This document shows, piece after piece, positions 1 to 4,856 of a stretch of DNA of 5,965 bases. Numbering within the stretch: the first letter of the stretch is position 1; each line of letters opens with the position of its first letter. The notes under the pieces were generated by a model. It saw only the letters and a program-made list of their open reading frames with translations, ran no database searches and was not told the DNA's origin. The translations under genes were made by a program, and so were the position numbers. Source of the stretch: Pseudoflavonifractor sp035562355 (lineage in GTDB: Bacteria; Bacillota; Clostridia; Oscillospirales; Oscillospiraceae); the NCBI GenBank assembly GCA_035562355.1, contig DATMXU010000118.1, positions 1-5,965 on the forward strand. Reading direction: 5' to 3'.

Positions 1-5
1 TAAAA

Positions 6-179
6 TCATCTGTTCACTTTATACAAAGTATTGCGGGCTTTTTTTGTGAACGCCTCTTCACCTTTTCCTGAATCAGTCTTCATATATTTTAACAGACCCC
101 TTATCTCTTTGGCAAGAGTAATCTGTGTTTTTTGCAAAATAATTGGATGCTCTACTCCCCTATTTGACGAAAGCGCCAA
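6..179 (-). CDS. Unrecognised short open frame, possible gene remnant
   Basis: On the minus strand a frame is open between a TAG at 189-191 and a TGA at 6-8. The earliest start-like codon is a TTG at 177-179, giving 57 codons. The translated tail is rich in Lys, Glu, Arg and Leu and reads like a helical soluble protein, for example the stretches LAKEIRGLLKYM and EEAFTKKARNTLYKVNR. No convincing ribosome binding site precedes any start, and the only internal ATG (81-83) would leave just 25 residues. The first seven codons overlap the duplicated end of the DUF554 gene. The AT-rich composition differs from the GC-rich core. I recognise no family. It may be the 3' remnant of an older gene, a small gene, or chance; a 57-codon frame is not improbable in AT-rich DNA. 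Confidence 0.25.
   Translation of the reverse strand: MALSSNRGVEHPIILQKTQITLAKEIRGLLKYMKTDSGKGEEAFTKKARNTLYKVNR
86..115 (-). promoter_or_regulatory. Promoter-like pair TTGCCA / TAAAAT, leftward
   Basis: On the minus strand TTGCCA (110-115) and TAAAAT (86-91) are separated by 18 bp, a reasonable vegetative promoter match. It would fire leftward out of the window. It lies inside the unrecognised open frame at 6-179, so both calls are unlikely to be right. AT-rich DNA produces such matches by chance. Confidence 0.25.
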
Positions 180-235
180 TCCAATCGGCTAGCGGCAGAT
201 ACAGAATCGGCAGGAAAATTGCAGGCAGCATATTG
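160..235 (-). pseudogene. Detached second copy of the DUF554 gene 3' end
   Basis: Read on the minus strand, this stretch encodes NMLPAIFLPILYLPLADWIG followed by AFVK and a TAG at 160-162. It repeats the C-terminal segment of the intact gene at 365-1075, which reads NMLPAIFLPILYLPLATWIS. The block 191-235 is identical to 396-440, and the match extends to 179 with three mismatches. It has no start or upstream coding part of its own. It is either the original end of the gene, displaced when the intervening DNA arrived, or a duplicate of it. The different final residues (ADWIGAFVK against ATWISRLMG) show that one gene end was replaced. Confidence 0.7.
179..235. repeat. 57-bp direct repeat, left copy
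   Basis: This pairs with 384-440 at an offset of 205 bp. The inner 45 bp (191-235) are identical to 396-440. The outer part differs at 185, 186 and 190 only. The similarity stops abruptly at both ends, so this is a discrete duplicated block and not diffuse homology. Confidence 0.9.
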
Positions 236-383
236 TTCCCCAGCAAATCTTCGATTTGCCGGGGGCCCCCTTCATTTGCGGTTGGGGGAATTGAATCCCC
301 CCCAACCTGCGGCGCATATGCGCCGTCCCCCGCTTTCGCGTGGTGGGGTCGGCAATATGCTGTCCTACCCCATGAGCCTCGAT
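236..383. repeat. Palindrome-rich GC insert between the repeat copies
   Basis: About 150 bp lie between the two direct-repeat copies and consist largely of successive inverted repeats. These are: a hairpin at 238-264 with CCCC/GGGG and GCAAATC/GATTTGC arms around a TTC loop (one A-C mismatch); the palindrome GGGGGCCCCC at 261-270; a 9-bp stem GGTTGGGGG (280-288) with CCCCCAACC (299-307); the 16-bp perfect palindrome CGGCGCATATGCGCCG at 310-325; a small CGC/GCG hairpin at 331-340; and GGGGTCGG (345-352) facing CCTACCCC (363-370). No protein is supported on either strand. It resembles the structured intergenic repeats of gut Clostridia, a comparison made from memory. It could fold in RNA and end DUF554 transcription. 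Confidence 0.7.
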
Positions 384-447
384 ATCCAAGTGGCCAGCGG
401 CAGATACAGAATCGGCAGGAAAATTGCAGGCAGCATATTGCCGACCC
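346..447. repeat. 17-bp perfect inverted repeat (346-362 / 431-447)
   Basis: GGGTCGGCAATATGCTG at 346-362 is the exact reverse complement of 431-447, with 68 bp between the arms. The right arm is DUF554 coding sequence (codons for the VGNML region). The left arm is in the palindromic insert. The core 10-mer CAGCATATTG also occurs at 226-235 and 470-479, so there are four copies in both orientations within about 255 bp. Confidence 0.85.
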
Positions 448-1075
448 GCAGTTTTTCTTTGGAGAGGCCCAGCATATTGATAGCGATGGCAACGATGATG
501 GCGCCGCCCACGGCGCTCATCTCCAGCACCACGCCCTCGGGGATGACGCGCCCCACTGCGGCGAAGAGGAGGGTGAGCCCCCCTTGATACAGAAGAAGCG
601 GGATGGCGGAGAAGGCCACGCCCACCCCCATGGCCGCCGAGAAGGTGATGGCCGTCACGCCGTCGATGACGCCCTTGGAGATGAGGACGTCGTATTTACC
701 CAGCATCCCGGCCTCCATGGCGCCGTTGATGGCCATCGCCCCCACGCAGAAGAGGACCGACGCGGAGACGAAACCCTCCACAAAGCGGCTGTTCCCCTCC
801 CCTTTCGCCAGCCTGCGGCGCAGAATCTCACCCAGGCCGTCCATGCGCTTTTCGATGTCGAGGGCCTCACCGGCAAGCGTGCCGACAACCATACAGATGA
901 TGACGCAGAGGGTGTTTTTTGTGGTGATCATGCCCGAGACGCCGATACCTAAAACACACAGGCCCAGCACCGTCGTGACCGCCGAGGAGAACCGGGTGCT
1001 GAGACGGCCCCGGAGAAAAAGACCCAGCAGGCTGCCTGCCAGAACCAGAACAACGTTGATGATCGTAGCCGCCAT
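365..1075 (-). CDS. DUF554 family integral membrane protein (YdfK/YqgA-like)
   Basis: A 236-residue multi-pass membrane protein of the DUF554 family. Its molecular function is not established. Hydrophobic segments lie near residues 4-21, 33-50, 55-72, 101-122, 136-162, 164-180, 187-205 and 213-230. Family-like features are the glycine-rich first helix (AGSLLGLFLRGR), the FVSASVLFCVGAMAINGAM block at about 102-120, and the KGVIDGVTAITFSAAMGVGVAFSAIP block at about 134-159. I chose the ATG at 1073-1075 because GGAG lies 9-10 nt upstream and a good promoter sits just behind it. The frame stays open to 1312, but that extension contains the promoter and would overlap the divergent flippase gene. 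The last residues (ISRLMG) and the TAG lie at or beyond the edge of the duplicated block, so the native C terminus has probably been replaced. The protein still looks complete. Confidence 0.9.
   Translation of the reverse strand: MAATIINVVLVLAGSLLGLFLRGRLSTRFSSAVTTVLGLCVLGIGVSGMITTKNTLCVIICMVVGTLAGEALDIEKRMDGLGEILRRRLAKGEGNSRFVEGFVSASVLFCVGAMAINGAMEAGMLGKYDVLISKGVIDGVTAITFSAAMGVGVAFSAIPLLLYQGGLTLLFAAVGRVIPEGVVLEMSAVGGAIIVAIAINMLGLSKEKLRVGNMLPAIFLPILYLPLATWISRLMG
384..440. repeat. 57-bp direct repeat, right copy inside DUF554 gene
   Basis: This is the partner of 179-235. It encodes the C-terminal membrane segment of the DUF554 protein on the minus strand. The duplicated block ends inside the coding region, a few codons before the TAG at 365-367. 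Confidence 0.9.
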
Positions 1076-1118
1076 GGGAAAACACTCCAATTGTCTCTTT
1101 TGACCGGATATTGTATTT

Positions 1119-1147
1119 ATGATACCTTTTTTCGGTGCGTTTGTAAA
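1119..1147 (-). promoter_or_regulatory. Promoter of the DUF554 gene
   Basis: On the minus strand TTTACA (1142-1147) and TATCAT (1119-1124) are separated by exactly 17 bp, each one base from the sigma-A consensus. Transcription would start near 1112, giving a leader of about 37 nt before the ATG at 1075. This supports the short start and separates DUF554 transcription from the divergent flippase gene. Confidence 0.65.
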
Positions 1148-1240
1148 GGAAAACCGTAGACGACACTTCCCTTTCTCAAATTCTCCAATAAGGTTCTCAT
1201 GTCCTGCTTGTCCCGGGAATATAGTCCAATAGACCGACAA

Positions 1241-1247
1241 GGGAGGG
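1241..1247 (+). promoter_or_regulatory. Ribosome binding site deciding the TTG start of spoVB
   Basis: GGGAGGG ends six bases before the TTG at 1254. It is the only strong Shine-Dalgarno match near the flippase N terminus. The next in-frame ATG is far inside conserved sequence. Confidence 0.75.
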
Positions 1248-1253
1248 CTTTCT

Positions 1254-2789
1254 TTGAAATGGAACCGTTCGTCCGCGCTGTATGGCACGCTGGTGCTGAC
1301 CTGCACCGGCATCGTGTCCCAGCTTTTGGGCTTTATCTACCGAATCTTCCTCTCCCGGCTCATTGGGGCCGAGGTGATGGGCCTGTACCAGCTCATCATG
1401 CCGGTGTACTCGGTCGTCATGTCCCTGACGGCGGTGGGACTCACGGTGTCGGTCTCCAACCTCTCCTCCCGTTACCACGCGCTCGGGAACCGGAAAGCCA
1501 TTTCCCAGGTGTTGCGGCGGTGCCTTGTGGCGTTTTTTGTCCTCTTTGTCCTGGTCGCATCCGTCACCGCCCTGCTGTATGACCCCATCTCGGTCCATTT
1601 GCTGGGCGACGCGCGGACCCAGGCGGGGTTACTGCTACTGCTCCCCTGTATTTTGCTCACCGGCGTGGAGAACCTGCACAAGCACTACTTCTACGGAACG
1701 GGCAACGTCCGCCCCGCCGCTTTCACCGAGCTCGCCGAGCAATTTATCCGCACGGGGGCCGTCCTGGGGCTGCTGGTCGCGTTCCTGCCCCAGAATCCGG
1801 AATGGACGGTGGCTATCATCGTCATCGGTATGTGCTGCTCGGAAATTTTCTCCTCCGTCACCCAGACCGCCCTGTATCACCGCGACATGGGCCGTCCGGG
1901 AGGACTGACCGGGCCGGGCGAGGCTCCCGGGGTACTGAACAGGACCATCTTCTCCATCGCCGCCCCCATCGCTGCCACCTCCCTGCTCGGCAACCTGATG
2001 GCCTCGGCCAACGCGGTGCTCATCCCCCAGCGTCTGGTGGCGACGGGCATGGATGTGTCGGCGGCCATGAGCGCCTTCGGCGTCATTTGCGGTATGACGG
2101 TGCCCATGCTCTACCTGCCCACCGCCTTTATCGGGGCGTTGGGTCTGGTGCTGGTACCCAAGCTGGCCGAGAGCTGCGCCCTGGGGCGGATGGACCAGGC
2201 CAGGAGACGCATCCACAAGTCCCTCTTGGGTACCAGCGTGCTCACTATGCCCGCCATGGCTCTGATGGTCGTACTGGGCCCCACCATCGGCGTCTACCTC
2301 TTCAAAGAGCCCACCGTGGGGGGCTACATCGTTCCCCTCTCAGTCGGGGTGCTCCTCTCGTGCTATGAGTCGGTGCTGGGGGGCGTGCTCAACGGAGTGG
2401 GCAGGCAAGCGGCGGCGGCACGCACCTCCCTCCTGTGCGGGGCGGTGCAGCTCATCTGTACCTATGTGCTCATGGGTATCCCCGGCGTGGGCCTGGGGGG
2501 ATATGTCGCCGGTTTCGTAGGCAGCTCGGCGCTGGGGGTCGTCCTCAGGTGGTTCCAGGTGCGGGGGGCCACAAAGGTAAAGCTGCGCCTCTTCCAGTGG
2601 GGCACCGCCCCCGCCCTCTCCTCCCTTCTCATGGGGCTGGTGGTGAACCTGCTGTTCCACTTCCTTCTGGGCAGCGGTGTGGACGGAGCGGTCGCCTGCA
2701 TCTCCTGCATCCTCTTCGGCGCGGTGCTCTATCTGGCCGCCCTCAGCGCCCAGGGCGTACAGCCCGTCGCGCTGTTCCGGCTGCGATAA
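1254..2789 (+). CDS. spoVB: SpoVB-like polysaccharide/lipid II flippase (MOP superfamily)
   Basis: A 511-residue polytopic membrane protein, close to the usual length of SpoVB-type members of the MOP (MATE/MurJ/Wzx) superfamily. Such proteins flip lipid-linked sugar precursors across the cytoplasmic membrane. In Bacillus subtilis SpoVB is needed for spore cortex peptidoglycan. The N terminus carries the family pattern: a first helix followed by GFIYRIFLSRLIGAEVMGLY (about 26-45), then a second helix and SNLSSRY. About 12-14 hydrophobic helices follow to the C terminus. The start is the TTG at 1254-1256: GGGAGGG at 1241-1247 sits six bases upstream, and the protein begins MKWNRSS. Clostridia carry several SpoVB/YtgP paralogues, so the family is secure but the exact orthologue is not. 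The promoter upstream is unclear; TATAGT at 1220-1225 has no good -35. An amidase gene on the same strand follows after 99 bp. Confidence 0.88.
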   Translation: MKWNRSSALYGTLVLTCTGIVSQLLGFIYRIFLSRLIGAEVMGLYQLIMPVYSVVMSLTAVGLTVSVSNLSSRYHALGNRKAISQVLRRCLVAFFVLFVLVASVTALLYDPISVHLLGDARTQAGLLLLLPCILLTGVENLHKHYFYGTGNVRPAAFTELAEQFIRTGAVLGLLVAFLPQNPEWTVAIIVIGMCCSEIFSSVTQTALYHRDMGRPGGLTGPGEAPGVLNRTIFSIAAPIAATSLLGNLMASANAVLIPQRLVATGMDVSAAMSAFGVICGMTVPMLYLPTAFIGALGLVLVPKLAESCALGRMDQARRRIHKSLLGTSVLTMPAMALMVVLGPTIGVYLFKEPTVGGYIVPLSVGVLLSCYESVLGGVLNGVGRQAAAARTSLLCGAVQLICTYVLMGIPGVGLGGYVAGFVGSSALGVVLRWFQVRGATKVKLRLFQWGTAPALSSLLMGLVVNLLFHFLLGSGVDGAVACISCILFGAVLYLAALSAQGVQPVALFRLR

Positions 2790-2822
2790 AGTGACAATTT
2801 TCTTACACCTGCCCCCGCCCCC

Positions 2823-2851
2823 TGTCGAAACCGCTCTTTCCATGGTATAAT
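2823..2851 (+). promoter_or_regulatory. Extended -10 promoter of the amidase gene
   Basis: TGGTATAAT, a perfect TATAAT at 2846-2851 with the extended-10 TG at 2843-2844, lies 38 bp before the amidase start. The -35 region 17 bp upstream (TGTCGA at 2823-2828) is poor, which an extended -10 commonly offsets. The amidase can therefore be transcribed independently of the flippase, although no terminator is visible after 2789. Confidence 0.65.
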
Positions 2852-2867
2852 AACTGAAAGCAGTTAT
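2850..2867 (+). promoter_or_regulatory. 7-bp inverted repeat at the amidase transcription start
   Basis: ATAACTG (2850-2856) and CAGTTAT (2861-2867) form a perfect 7-bp inverted repeat around an AAAG loop. It overlaps the end of the -10 box and the expected start site, and ends 9 bases before the ribosome binding site. It could be an operator or a short 5' mRNA hairpin. Chance cannot be excluded for so short a repeat. Confidence 0.4.
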
Positions 2868-2875
2868 GATACGAT

Positions 2876-2882
2876 AGAGGTG
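2876..2882 (+). promoter_or_regulatory. Ribosome binding site deciding the amidase GTG start
   Basis: AGAGGTG ends six bases before the GTG at 2889. The upstream alternative GTG (2880-2882) lies within this motif, so the later start is favoured. The two differ by three residues. Confidence 0.6.
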
Positions 2883-2888
2883 AAAACG

Positions 2889-3530
2889 GTGGCGCGCAGG
2901 AGAAGAAAGCACAGGCGGAGGCTGCCCCGTTCCCTGCGGCTGCCCGCAGCTCTGCTGGCTGCCGTACTGCTCCTTCTGGCCGTGTGGCTGCTGGTCTTCA
3001 GGAACAATACGCCTCCTCCGGCGGCTGTGGCGCCCGAGTGGGTGGAGCAGGCCCTCCTCCCCGTCAACGCGTACTCCCGGTCAGGCGACAAGCTGGAGGC
3101 GGTGAACGGCATCGTCATCCACAACACGGGCAATCCCGGTACCACGGCGGTCCAGAACCGCAGCTATTTCGCCGGCCTTGCCGGCAGCCACGAGACCCAC
3201 GCCAGCAGCAACTTCATCGTGGGACTGAAGGGTGAGGTACTCCAGGCCGTCCCCTCTGACGAGGTAGCCTATGCCTCCAGCCAGCGCAATTACGACACCC
3301 TCTCCATCGAGGTCTGCCACGGCGACGCCACCGGGGAATTCGGCGACGAGACCATGGACAGCCTGGTGGCACTGGTGCAATGGCTGGTGGACTACTACAA
3401 GCTGGACCGCAGCCAGATCATCCGGCACTACGACGTGACCGGTAAGGAATGCCCTGTCTGGTACGTCCGTCACCCAGAGGCCTGGGAGGACTTTCTGGAT
3501 GCGCTCGATTTTTCCCACAGCGGAAACTGA
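2889..3530 (+). CDS. Membrane-anchored N-acetylmuramoyl-L-alanine amidase (Amidase_2)
   Basis: A 213-residue zinc amidase predicted to cut the bond between MurNAc and L-alanine in peptidoglycan outside the membrane. It has an Arg/Lys-rich start (ARRRRKHRRR), one hydrophobic segment at about 18-37 acting as signal anchor, a Pro/Ala linker, and an Amidase_2/PGRP-type domain from about 70 to 205. The expected zinc ligands are visible: His78 in IVIHNTG, His180 in IIRHYDVTG and Cys188 in KECP. Glu141 in LSIEVCHG is conserved-looking. HASSNFIVG and the GEVLQAVPSDEVAYAS stretch match the fold. I prefer the GTG at 2889 over the GTG at 2880: with 2889 as start, AGAGGTG (2876-2882) is a ribosome binding site with six-base spacing, whereas 2880 has none and lies inside that site. 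It follows the flippase gene, suggesting a shared cell-wall role. Spore-specific use is inference. Confidence 0.88.
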   Translation: MARRRRKHRRRLPRSLRLPAALLAAVLLLLAVWLLVFRNNTPPPAAVAPEWVEQALLPVNAYSRSGDKLEAVNGIVIHNTGNPGTTAVQNRSYFAGLAGSHETHASSNFIVGLKGEVLQAVPSDEVAYASSQRNYDTLSIEVCHGDATGEFGDETMDSLVALVQWLVDYYKLDRSQIIRHYDVTGKECPVWYVRHPEAWEDFLDALDFSHSGN

Positions 3531-3540
3531 TCCCGTGATA

Positions 3541-3574
3541 AAGGCCCCCCGGAGCAGAGGCTCCGGGGGGCCTT
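3541..3574. terminator. Bidirectional hairpin between convergent genes
   Basis: A perfect 15-bp stem: 3541-3555 (AAGGCCCCCCGGAGC) pairs with 3560-3574 around an AGAG loop. It lies 10 bp after the amidase stop and 3 bp before the kinase stop on the other strand. It is very stable and symmetrically placed, as expected for a shared terminator. There is no clean T-run on either side; the leftward direction has TTTAT and the rightward GGTCTATT. Confidence 0.75.
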
Positions 3575-3577
3575 GGT

Positions 3578-4417
3578 CTATTGCGTCAAATCCCCAAGCA
3601 ATCCCTCAAACTGCACGCCCTCCAAAGCCGGGGTGCCCAGGGCCAGCGTGCGGTGAACGCTCTTGCTTACGAAGTCTACGGCGGCGGCGGCGGCAGACTG
3701 CAGCCCCTCCCCCCGCAGGAGGGCCCCCAGCAAAACGCTGGCAAAGAGGTCCCCCGTGCCTGGAAAATTCCCCTTCTCCCGCCGGGCCATGGCGAAAAAG
3801 ATCCTTCCACTCGCCCGCTCGATACAGGCCGCCCCCAATTCCGACCGGGTGGTTGAGATCCCCGTGATCACCACCGAGCGCCGTCCCTCCAGAGAGAGCC
3901 GCTCCAGCCAGGACCGGAGGGTGGCGGCGTCCGGGCTCTCCCGGTATGTCTCCCCCAGCAGGAGGGAGGCCTCGGTCAGATTTGGGGTGATCACGTCGGC
4001 CTGGGCCGCCAGCTCCGCCAGGCGGGCGCGCAGGTCTGGCGTACAGGTGCGGTAGGGCTTTCCGTGGTCCCCCATGACGGGATCCACCAGAACGAGGGCG
4101 CCCTCCCGCCGAAAGCGGGCGAAAAAGGAGAGGAGATGGTCCACCTGCCGCGCCGAGCCGAGGAACCCGGAGTAGATGGCGTCCAGCTCTACCCCCAGCT
4201 CTTCCCAGTGGGAGACGACGCCGGGGATCTGTTCCGTCATGTCGTGAAAAACAGCACGCCCGCTGTCGGGAAAACCGGTGTGTCCCGAGAGGTAGGCCGT
4301 GGGCACCGGGCAGCACTGCCCGCCCATAGCCGCCAGCACCGGAAACGCCACCGTCATGGAGCACCGCCCGAACCCGCACATATCATGTACTACCGCTATC
4401 TTGGGCGCTCTCTTCAT
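3578..4417 (-). CDS. pdxY: Pyridoxamine/pyridoxal kinase (PfkB/ribokinase-like)
   Basis: A 279-residue cytoplasmic kinase that phosphorylates the 5' hydroxyl of vitamin B6 vitamers with ATP, feeding pyridoxal 5'-phosphate salvage. Length and motifs fit the family. The N-terminal strand is IAVVHDMCGFGRCS (7-20, substrate side), with YLSGHTGF at about 42-49, VDPVMGD at 111-117 and TPNLTEA at 144-150. The nucleotide/anion-hole motif PGTGDLFAS lies at 219-227 with Asp223 as expected catalytic base. The GFGRCS and CCPVPT wording fits the clostridial pyridoxamine kinase group better than ThiD (HMP kinase), the main alternative. The ATG at 4415-4417 has AGGGGGA about 8 nt upstream. It is a single-gene unit with its own promoter, divergent from the tRNA and convergent with the amidase. 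Choice between the pdxY and pdxK names is uncertain. Confidence 0.9.
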   Translation of the reverse strand: MKRAPKIAVVHDMCGFGRCSMTVAFPVLAAMGGQCCPVPTAYLSGHTGFPDSGRAVFHDMTEQIPGVVSHWEELGVELDAIYSGFLGSARQVDHLLSFFARFRREGALVLVDPVMGDHGKPYRTCTPDLRARLAELAAQADVITPNLTEASLLLGETYRESPDAATLRSWLERLSLEGRRSVVITGISTTRSELGAACIERASGRIFFAMARREKGNFPGTGDLFASVLLGALLRGEGLQSAAAAAVDFVSKSVHRTLALGTPALEGVQFEGLLGDLTQ

Positions 4418-4470
4418 GCCAAAGTCCCCCTTCCAAATCTCTCATAAACAGCTCACTATTAAAATACGTG

Positions 4471-4498
4471 TTGCACATTTGGGTAATATTATTATAAT
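4471..4498 (+). promoter_or_regulatory. Possible upstream second promoter towards tRNA-Leu
   Basis: TTGCAC (4471-4476) and a perfect TATAAT (4493-4498) are separated by 16 bp. It would start near 4505, about 95 nt before the tRNA, in tandem with the better promoter at 4520-4548. Its -10 overlaps the reverse-strand -10 of the kinase promoter, because ATTATAAT is near-palindromic. It may be partly a by-product of that overlap. Confidence 0.4.
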
Positions 4499-4519
4499 CG
4501 CTCTGTCCCTGTGATTCAA
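4491..4519 (-). promoter_or_regulatory. Promoter of the pyridoxamine kinase gene
   Basis: On the minus strand TTGAAT (4514-4519) and a perfect TATAAT (4491-4496) are separated by 17 bp. Transcription would begin near 4484, giving a leader of about 67 nt before the ATG at 4417. No riboswitch-like fold is apparent in that leader. Confidence 0.65.
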
Positions 4520-4548
4520 TTGACATTTTCCCGGAGGGGTGCTAAGAT
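4520..4548 (+). promoter_or_regulatory. Promoter of tRNA-Leu
   Basis: A consensus TTGACA (4520-4525) and TAAGAT (4543-4548) are separated by exactly 17 bp. Initiation near 4555 leaves a 5' leader of about 45 nt for RNase P to remove. Its -35 directly abuts the -35 of the divergent kinase promoter. Confidence 0.75.
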
Positions 4549-4599
4549 ATTTTTTACTGTTATCCCTTCACTTAAGTAAACCCTTCTGCTGGTAAATAT

Positions 4600-4684
4600 G
4601 CGGGTATGGCGGAATTGGCAGACGTGCAGGATTTAGGTTCCTGTGGAGAAATCCGTGTGGGTTCGACCCCCACTACCCGTACCA
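4600..4684 (+). tRNA. tRNA-Leu (anticodon UAG), CCA encoded
   Basis: An 85-nt class II tRNA. The acceptor arm GCGGGTA (4600-4606) pairs with TACCCGT (4674-4680), followed by discriminator A4681 and an encoded CCA (4682-4684). The anticodon stem is CAGGA (4627-4631) with TCCTG (4639-4643), and the loop TTTAGGT carries TAG at 4634-4636, reading CUA and possibly other CUN codons. The long variable arm around GGAGAAATCC (4645-4654) and A73 are typical of tRNA-Leu. The T arm is GTGGG/CCCAC around TTCGACC (4657-4673). The closing pair is G1-U72 where G-C is usual, a small oddity that should not abolish function. Confidence 0.95.
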
Positions 4685-4688
4685 AATG

Positions 4689-4735
4689 AATACACCGTGC
4701 TTTTCGAACAATTTTTTCGAAAAGCACGGTGTATT
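4689..4735 (+). terminator. 20-bp perfect hairpin after tRNA-Leu
   Basis: The arms 4689-4708 and 4716-4735 are exact reverse complements around a 7-nt CAATTTT loop, beginning five bases after the CCA. The DNA after the stem (TGTTATTAAA) is only moderately T-rich. The position immediately after a tRNA strongly suggests the intrinsic terminator of that transcript. The unusually long perfect stem could also reflect a mobile-element end, since an IS lies just beyond. Confidence 0.65.
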
Positions 4736-4742
4736 TGTTATT

Positions 4743-4766
4743 AAACCCCTTGGAAATCCAGGGTTT
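4743..4766. repeat. Imperfect hairpin AAACCC..TGGA / TCCA..GGGTTT
   Basis: AAACCC (4743-4748) plus TGGA (4751-4754) pairs with TCCA plus GGGTTT (4757-4766), with a two-base bulge (CT) and an AA loop. It lies between the tRNA terminator and the transposase stop. It may stop transcription out of the insertion sequence or lie near its end. A further 12-bp palindrome, CTGAAATTTCAG, is at 4803-4814. Confidence 0.5.
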
Positions 4767-4856
4767 CTAGTTTGCACCTGTTATTCCCACTTTATTGAAA
4801 AGCTGAAATTTCAGAAGAGAATTATTTTGCAAATCCGCTTTTTTAGACACGCTATA

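Noticed and set aside
12..51. GTTCAC / GTGAAC inverted repeat (12-17 and 46-51)
   Set aside because: Six-base arms separated by 28 bases in AT-rich DNA are expected by chance, and the repeat lies inside the open frame at 6-179.
160..492. Minus-strand 110-codon frame across the insert
   Set aside because: Only its last 25 or so codons match DUF554 protein. The rest reads an out-of-frame copy of DUF554 and the palindromic DNA, so it is not a real gene.
143..952. Long plus-strand open frame (269 codons) opposite the DUF554 gene
   Set aside because: It is the antisense shadow of a well-supported GC-rich coding region. Its translation is His/Asp/Gly-rich low-complexity sequence without a recognisable domain, and it crosses the palindromic insert.
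1196..1225. Possible promoter for the flippase gene with TATAGT at 1220-1225
   Set aside because: No acceptable -35 lies 16-18 bp upstream, and I could not make a convincing match to a sporulation sigma factor, so I do not list it as a feature.
1076..1312. N-terminal extension of the DUF554 frame to 1312
   Set aside because: The extension is not hydrophobic like the family, contains the promoter at 1119-1147, overlaps the start of the flippase gene, and lacks the ribosome binding site seen before the ATG at 1075.
3606..4379. Minus-strand 257-codon frame inside the kinase gene
   Set aside because: It is a Gly/Arg/Pro-rich frame shadow of the pyridoxamine kinase, whose own frame carries all expected motifs.
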